Made by a program: the position numbers and the translations under genes. From contig NZ_JBHULI010000005.1 in assembly GCF_042684365.1 (NCBI RefSeq), forward strand, positions 124,001 through 188,000: DNA of 64,000 nucleotides, read 5' to 3'. This DNA comes from Gracilimonas halophila. GTDB taxonomy: Bacteria > Bacteroidota > Rhodothermia > Balneolales > Balneolaceae. The notes under the pieces are model-generated. The model was not told the origin of the DNA and made no database searches. It saw only the letters and a list, made by a program, of their open reading frames with translations. This document shows, one piece after another, positions 59,596 to 64,000 of this stretch (its first letter is position 1; each line of letters begins with the position of its first letter).

Positions 59596-59859
59596 ATGAC
59601 TGGTATAGAATTATTGGGATGGGCAGGCTTTGGGATTTTGGTCGCGGCTTGGATCCCACAAACCATTGATACTATAAAGGCAGGCAGCACTTCCATAAAT
59701 GTAGCTTTTATTATCATGTATTTTTCATCAAGTTTAATGCTGACTATCTACTCTGTGATGATAAATGATACCGTTTTTATTGCATTAAATGCATTATTGA
59801 CGTTAGGAAGCGGCATTAACATGTATTATAAATTTTTTCCAAGAAGAGTAACGGAATGA
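59596..59859 (+). CDS. SemiSWEET (PQ-loop) sugar transporter
   Basis: An 87-residue protein with three membrane helices and the PQ-loop motif WIPQTIDTIKAGSTSINV in helix 1, as in SemiSWEET half-transporters that work as dimers. It lies 14 nt after the PfkB kinase and its stop overlaps rdgB by 4 nt. A sugar substrate is expected, from family knowledge only. Confidence 0.85.
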   Translation: MTGIELLGWAGFGILVAAWIPQTIDTIKAGSTSINVAFIIMYFSSSLMLTIYSVMINDTVFIALNALLTLGSGINMYYKFFPRRVTE

Positions 59860-60449
59860 TGAAAATTGACAAGCTTGTTATAGCTTCTCAGAACCCACAC
59901 AAAATTGAGGAAATGCAACAGATCTTGAGTCCGTTGGGAATTGAGGTTTTGTCTTCTAAGGATTTCCCGGATCTGAAAGATGTTATAGAAGATCGCCCAA
60001 CCTTAAAGGGAAATGCTCTAAAAAAAGCTCAATATGTATCAAAGGAAACCAGGCTTCCGGCGCTTTCTGATGATACCGGACTTGAGGTAGAGGCACTCAA
60101 TGGAAGGCCCGGAGTTTATTCGGCACGATATGCAGGCAGAAATGCATCCTACCAGGATAATGTGCTAAAGCTGTTGGATGAACTTAGCGGGAGATCAAAC
60201 CGAGCCGCTCAGTTCAGGACCGTAGTTGCATTGGTTGATAAGGGTCTTGAATATACCTTTGAAGGAATTTGCAAAGGGGAGATCACTACCGAGCAAAAAG
60301 GTCAAAAAGGCTTTGGTTATGATCCGGTTTTTAAGCCGGAGGGCTTCAGTAAAACGTTTGCTGAACTTGATAGTAATACCAAGAATGAGATCTCTCACAG
60401 GGGGCGTGCTATTCAGAATCTCGTTCAATTTTTGATCAATGAGGATTAA
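59856..60449 (+). CDS. rdgB: XTP/dITP pyrophosphatase (RdgB/HAM1)
   Basis: A 197-residue house-cleaning pyrophosphatase that removes non-canonical purine triphosphates. Motifs include LVIASQNPHKIEEMQQIL, LSDDTGLEVEALNGRPGVYSARYAG and GFGYDPVFKPEG.SKTFAELD..TKNEISHRGRA, all diagnostic. The start ATG at 59856 overlaps the SemiSWEET stop (ATGA-type). A second ATG at 59859 is possible. The next gene starts 81 nt later. Confidence 0.95.
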   Translation: MMKIDKLVIASQNPHKIEEMQQILSPLGIEVLSSKDFPDLKDVIEDRPTLKGNALKKAQYVSKETRLPALSDDTGLEVEALNGRPGVYSARYAGRNASYQDNVLKLLDELSGRSNRAAQFRTVVALVDKGLEYTFEGICKGEITTEQKGQKGFGYDPVFKPEGFSKTFAELDSNTKNEISHRGRAIQNLVQFLINED

Positions 60450-60530
60450 TCTGCCCGTTTTTAGTCTTGGGAATTGATCACTGAAATTATGATTTTCATC
60501 CGATGAAATTTTAATCAAATCGGAACGAAA

Positions 60531-62057
60531 TTGGGTTTTTCCTTCATAGATTACCTCGTTATTGTTGTTTATTTAGCCGGAGTAGCATTTCTCGGGTTAA
60601 AGTCATCCGGAAAACAGTCCTCGAACAAAGACTATTTTTTAGGTGGCGACGGTATTCCATGGTGGGCTGTTCTTTTCTCAATTGTAGCTACTGAAACCAG
60701 TACTCTTACCTTTATCAGTATCCCTGCTGTTGCTTATGGCGGCAATCTGACCTTTCTTCAAATAACGGTTGGATATGTGATCGGCCGGATTTTTGTGGCA
60801 CTCTTTTTTCTCCCGAAATACTACGAAGGAGATCTTTACACTGCGTACACTTTCCTTGAACGCAGATTCGGTGCAGCGATGAGAAATGCAGCGAGTTCCA
60901 CATTCATGATCACAAGACTTTTAGCTGATGGAGTTCGTCTTTTTGCAACTGCCATTCCCCTGGCTATTATTTTGCGTTTAGGTGGTGCTTTCAGAGGATG
61001 GGGAGACCTTGAACTGTACATTATTTCTATTTGTGTGATAACAGGAATTACTTTGATCTACACCTTTTTTGGGGGGATCAAAGCCGTGGTCTGGATGGAT
61101 TTCGTACAGATGATCGTTTATATAGGCGGTGCTTTTATAGCGATAGGAGTATTGATAGGAAATATGCCGTCCGGCTTTGAATTACCTGCTGAGAAACTCG
61201 ATATCATAAACTTAGGTTTTGATATGACGTTCCGTGAGTTCATTGCGCAACCCTACACCCTCATAACTGCCATTGTAGGCGGTGCTGTGTTCTCACTCGC
61301 TTCCCATGGGACGGATCAATTGCTGGTACAGCGCGTATTAGCTACCCGGAATTTGAGATCAGGACAAAAGGCGATGATATGGAGCGGGATTCTGGCCATG
61401 CTTCAATTCGGCTTGTTTCTGGGCATAGGATTACTGCTTTTCATGTTCTATGAAGGCGTTTCAGCTGGGGCTATGGGACTCGCTACAACCGATGAGATAT
61501 TCGCAAAATTTATAGTAGAAGAACTCCCGATGGGCATATCAGGGCTGATAGTGGCTGCCTTGTTTGCAGCCGCCATGAGTAGTCTAAGTTCATCTCTGAA
61601 TTCCCTGGCTTCCTCAACCACTTACGACCTGTACAAACCCTACTTTGGGAAAAATAATACCGATGCTGAAGACCTTTCTATTTCAAGAAAAATTACTATG
61701 GGTTGGGGAGTTATATTGACAGTATCAGCTATTTTCTTTGCAGTACTGCAGCTTCAGGGTGGGGAACGGCCCGCTATTGTGGAACTTGGTCTTGGGATCG
61801 CCTCCTACACTTACGGCGGACTGCTTGGAGCGTTTTTACTGGGGATGTTCTCCACCAAACCTGACAAAACAGATGCCATCATAGGATTTTTCACCGGACT
61901 GATCGCATTACTTTTTATGGTTCAGGGCCCAATTCAGGATCTCCTTCCCGGCGATGGATTAGCGATTGCGTGGCCTCTATATACTTTAGTGGGTTCTTCG
62001 ATTGTGGTACTAACAGGATTAATTTCAAATTGGGTGAGGGCTTTCGGAAATGAATAA
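60531..62057 (+). CDS. Sodium:solute symporter (SSS family), TTG start
   Basis: A 508-residue protein with about 13 helices. DYLVIVVYLAGVAFLGLKSSGKQSSNKDYFLGGDGIPWWAVLFSIVATETSTLTFISIPAVAYGGN is the typical N-terminal segment of the family, with the Na2-site Ser/Thr region in AMSSLSSSLNSLAS. The first codon is TTG at 60531. No ATG exists between it and an upstream in-frame TGA at 60504, and starting later would remove the first helix, so TTG is believed. Substrate unknown. Its 3' end overlaps the NTF2-like gene by 8 nt. Confidence 0.87.
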   Translation: MGFSFIDYLVIVVYLAGVAFLGLKSSGKQSSNKDYFLGGDGIPWWAVLFSIVATETSTLTFISIPAVAYGGNLTFLQITVGYVIGRIFVALFFLPKYYEGDLYTAYTFLERRFGAAMRNAASSTFMITRLLADGVRLFATAIPLAIILRLGGAFRGWGDLELYIISICVITGITLIYTFFGGIKAVVWMDFVQMIVYIGGAFIAIGVLIGNMPSGFELPAEKLDIINLGFDMTFREFIAQPYTLITAIVGGAVFSLASHGTDQLLVQRVLATRNLRSGQKAMIWSGILAMLQFGLFLGIGLLLFMFYEGVSAGAMGLATTDEIFAKFIVEELPMGISGLIVAALFAAAMSSLSSSLNSLASSTTYDLYKPYFGKNNTDAEDLSISRKITMGWGVILTVSAIFFAVLQLQGGERPAIVELGLGIASYTYGGLLGAFLLGMFSTKPDKTDAIIGFFTGLIALLFMVQGPIQDLLPGDGLAIAWPLYTLVGSSIVVLTGLISNWVRAFGNE

Positions 62058-62517
62058 AAATGAAAATGTTATAGATCAGTTATACTCAGCTTTACAAAAA
62101 GTTGATCATGAAGGGATGATACGTTGCTATCATCCCGAAGCAACATTTAAAGATCCGGTATTCGATCTGGGGTCAAAAAAAGAAATAGCAGGGATGTGGA
62201 CCATGCTCTGTAAAAGAGCAAAGGAATTTGAATTCCATTTTGATCAGGTTTGGGCAGATGAAGAATCAGGAAAAGCCCGATTGAAAGCGAAGTACCTATT
62301 TTCTCAAACAAACCGAATGGTGCATAACAATATTAACGCACGGTTCAAATTCAAGGACGGGTTTATCATTGAACACGTCGACTCCTTTGATTTCTGGAGA
62401 TGGAGTCGTCAGGCACTGGGACTTCCCGGGTTACTATTGGGCTGGAGTTCATTTCTACAAAAAAAGGTACAGCGTCAGGCATACAAAAATATGGAGGCTT
62501 TTATCGGGCGTGGATAA
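62050..62517 (+). CDS. NTF2-like (SnoaL-type) protein
   Basis: A 155-residue protein of the NTF2/SnoaL cone fold: QLYSALQKVDHEGMIRCYHPEATFKDPVFDLGSKKEIAGMWTMLCKRAKEF is the characteristic N-terminal helix-strand run. The pocket could be catalytic or binding; members range from ketosteroid isomerases to structural proteins. Its ATG overlaps the symporter stop by 8 nt. Nothing identifies the ligand. Confidence 0.8.
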   Translation: MNKNENVIDQLYSALQKVDHEGMIRCYHPEATFKDPVFDLGSKKEIAGMWTMLCKRAKEFEFHFDQVWADEESGKARLKAKYLFSQTNRMVHNNINARFKFKDGFIIEHVDSFDFWRWSRQALGLPGLLLGWSSFLQKKVQRQAYKNMEAFIGRG

Positions 62518-62585
62518 GAACATCCGATGAATGTTTTAAAGGTCATTATTGTATCTATAAATGAACACAAAAAAAATAGATACCA

Positions 62586-63260
62586 ATGGCACATACACTT
62601 CAGATACTGGATATTCAAAACGTAACTCATGACGTAAAGCAATTTACACTCGAAAAGCCGGATGGCTATGAATTTGAACCCGGTCAAGCCACTGAGGTAG
62701 CGGTCGACAAAGAGGGGTGGAGAGAGAAGAAGCGCCCATTTACCTTCACTTCATTGACTGAAGATGATAATCTCGAGTTTGTAATAAAGATCTATCCGGA
62801 ACATGACGGTGTGACCGAACAGATCGGCAACCTGAAAAAAGGAGACAAGCTCATCGTTGATGAACCATGGGGAACGATACAGTATAAAGGAGAGGGAGTA
62901 TTTTTAGCCGGGGGAGCCGGAATTACGCCGTTCATCGCTATTTTCAGAGACCTTTACAAAGAAGACAAGATTGGAAATAACAGGCTCATTTTTTCAAATA
63001 AAACGGAGAAAGATATTATCCTGAAAGATGATTTTGAGCATATGTTGGGTGATAACTTTATTAACGCCATTACGGACGAAGATCCTGAAGGCGACCATCA
63101 TTTTCTGGATGGTTTTGTTGATAAAGAATTCCTGAAATCTCAGATCGATGACTTTGATCAACCTTTTTATGTTTGTGGTCCCGGTCCTTTCAATGAATCC
63201 ATGATGAACTATTTGAAAGAGCTTGGAGCCGACCCTGATGCCTTGGTTTTCGAAGAGTAA
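62586..63260 (+). CDS. FAD-dependent ferredoxin/flavodoxin reductase-like oxidoreductase
   Basis: A 224-residue two-domain flavin reductase. The FAD domain has KKRPFTFTSL (RxxT/S), and the NAD(P) domain has GVFLAGGAGITPFIAIFRDL and FYVCGPGPFNESMM. It lacks an iron-sulfur domain. It could pass electrons from NAD(P)H to a ferredoxin, flavodoxin or haem protein, all outside this window. The 68-nt gap from the NTF2 gene shows no terminator. Confidence 0.87.
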   Translation: MAHTLQILDIQNVTHDVKQFTLEKPDGYEFEPGQATEVAVDKEGWREKKRPFTFTSLTEDDNLEFVIKIYPEHDGVTEQIGNLKKGDKLIVDEPWGTIQYKGEGVFLAGGAGITPFIAIFRDLYKEDKIGNNRLIFSNKTEKDIILKDDFEHMLGDNFINAITDEDPEGDHHFLDGFVDKEFLKSQIDDFDQPFYVCGPGPFNESMMNYLKELGADPDALVFEE

Positions 63261-63525
63261 AGTTAATGGGCTACTAAACATATATACTGTTAAAATTCAG
63301 AGATCGAATAATTCAGCCTGATAGCCTACTTACTTGGGTATGATCTTATCTAACTGATTTATCGTAGCTCCATTGACCGTGCGGGTTTTTTTTCGAACAC
63401 TTTTTACCCTCTCTACAAAATTTTTCATTTCTTTTTTATGTAAAGTACTGTTTACAATATACATGCATGTAAGTCTAAAAGGATGACCATTTGCTCGGTT
63501 TTATGTATGTTCATTCAAAAATTAA

Positions 63526-64000
63526 ATGACACACGGCACGCATAATGCGGTTGATGATCCGCGAAATGAAAATGTTCTTATCTATATAAATGGAGAATTA
63601 TTTCCCAGAAGTGAAGCCAAAATATCTGTTTTTGATAGTGGTTATTTAGTGGGTGATGGTGTTTGGGAAGGACTTCGGCTCCATAAAGGTGTGCTTGTAT
63701 TCCTTAAAGAACATTATAATCGGTTATTTCAGGGCGCCAAGACCATTGGTATGGACCTGAAGATGACCCGTCAGGATATCACTAATGCTATTTGGGAAAC
63801 CCTGAATGCTAATGAAATGCAGGATGGGGTCCATGTCCGGTTAATGTTTACCAGAGGCATAAAGAAAACTCCATCTCAGGATCCGAGATTGACCATATCC
63901 GGTCCAAATCTGGTTATCATTGCTGAGTATAAAAAAGCAGATCCGAAAAGCAGAGATCGGGGCGTAACTTTATTTACCAGTACTATTCGCCGTGGTTCGC
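63526..64000 (+). CDS. Class IV aminotransferase, 3'-truncated by window edge
   Basis: The first ~158 residues are visible from ATG at 63526 (MTHGTHNAVDDPRNENVLIYINGELF). The blocks SVFDSGYLVGDGVWEGLRLHKGVLVFLKEHYNRLFQGAKTIGM match D-amino acid/branched-chain class IV transaminases. The PLP lysine lies past the right edge. The preceding 265-nt gap (63261-63525) contains a TTTATGTAAAG-rich stretch and no gene. It is a separate member from ilvE at 55186, with only distant similarity. Confidence 0.87.
   Translation, partial: MTHGTHNAVDDPRNENVLIYINGELFPRSEAKISVFDSGYLVGDGVWEGLRLHKGVLVFLKEHYNRLFQGAKTIGMDLKMTRQDITNAIWETLNANEMQDGVHVRLMFTRGIKKTPSQDPRLTISGPNLVIIAEYKKADPKSRDRGVTLFTSTIRRGS

Noticed and set aside
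1..64000. tRNA, rRNA, CRISPR array, prophage or complete insertion sequence
   Set aside because: No tRNA cloverleaf, rRNA segment, spaced direct repeats or paired insertion ends were recognised by eye; a dedicated search would be needed to exclude short ones.

Overview
The window looks like chromosomal DNA from a marine or saline, aerobic, Gram-negative member of the Bacteroidota/Balneolota group; Balneola- or Gracilimonas-like is my best guess. The reasons are TonB receptors with a carboxypeptidase-D-like N-terminal domain, a DUF4856/imelysin/HTTM/TonB locus, ABC permeases fused to M1 peptidases, an H1-like histone, weak Shine-Dalgarno signals, moderate AT content and a Na+/solute symporter. 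I saw no rRNA, tRNA, CRISPR array, prophage or intact insertion sequence. The only transposase-family gene is a single REP-associated tyrosine transposase (RAYT).

Layout. 1-7.1 kb: end of an outer-membrane barrel gene, a DoxX-like protein, an ABC ATPase with its permease-peptidase, and a TolB-like lipoprotein. 7.2-14.1 kb: the RAYT, then a four-gene leftward operon (DUF4856 lipoprotein, imelysin lipoprotein, HTTM membrane protein, TonB receptor) that looks like metal or iron uptake, with two matching palindromes in its promoter. 14.2-21.4 kb: SGNH hydrolase, AhpD-like protein, SDR, the last two haem-synthesis steps (hemH, hemG), an MFS transporter and an H1-like histone. 21.4-28.7 kb: bacterial PH-domain pair, a frameshifted sensor kinase, EttA, a ZIP metal transporter and a divergent unknown gene sharing a perfect operator-like palindrome with it. 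28.8-40.2 kb: two secreted beta-propeller proteins, gcvP, small unknown genes, OsmC, an LpxH-like phosphoesterase coupled to a glycosyltransferase, DinB, and a frameshifted exported protein.

40.3-51.6 kb is the most coherent accessory block, a sulfide/persulfide oxidation island. It holds a GntR regulator, a split YeeE/YedE sulfur transporter, two paralogous persulfide dioxygenase-rhodanese fusions, a SulP anion transporter, an MFS transporter, a single-domain rhodanese, a 61-residue unknown protein and a type II sulfide:quinone oxidoreductase. The inferred flow is sulfide to persulfide (SQR), to sulfite (dioxygenase), with rhodaneses moving sulfane sulfur and the transporters moving sulfur anions. 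A CTTGTT-RT-AACA-type palindrome occurs in front of both the transporter operon and the SQR gene, beside the GntR gene, so one regulator may control both.

51.6-64 kb is mostly housekeeping: tag, ppc, ilvE, crcB, a hydroxyacid dehydrogenase, a CoA-type NUDIX hydrolase, a PfkB kinase, SemiSWEET, rdgB, a sodium symporter, an NTF2-like protein, a flavin reductase, and the start of a second class IV aminotransferase cut by the right edge. Palindromic REP-like repeats are scattered between genes. Two genes carry apparent one-base deletions in short homopolymers, so the raw reads are worth checking.
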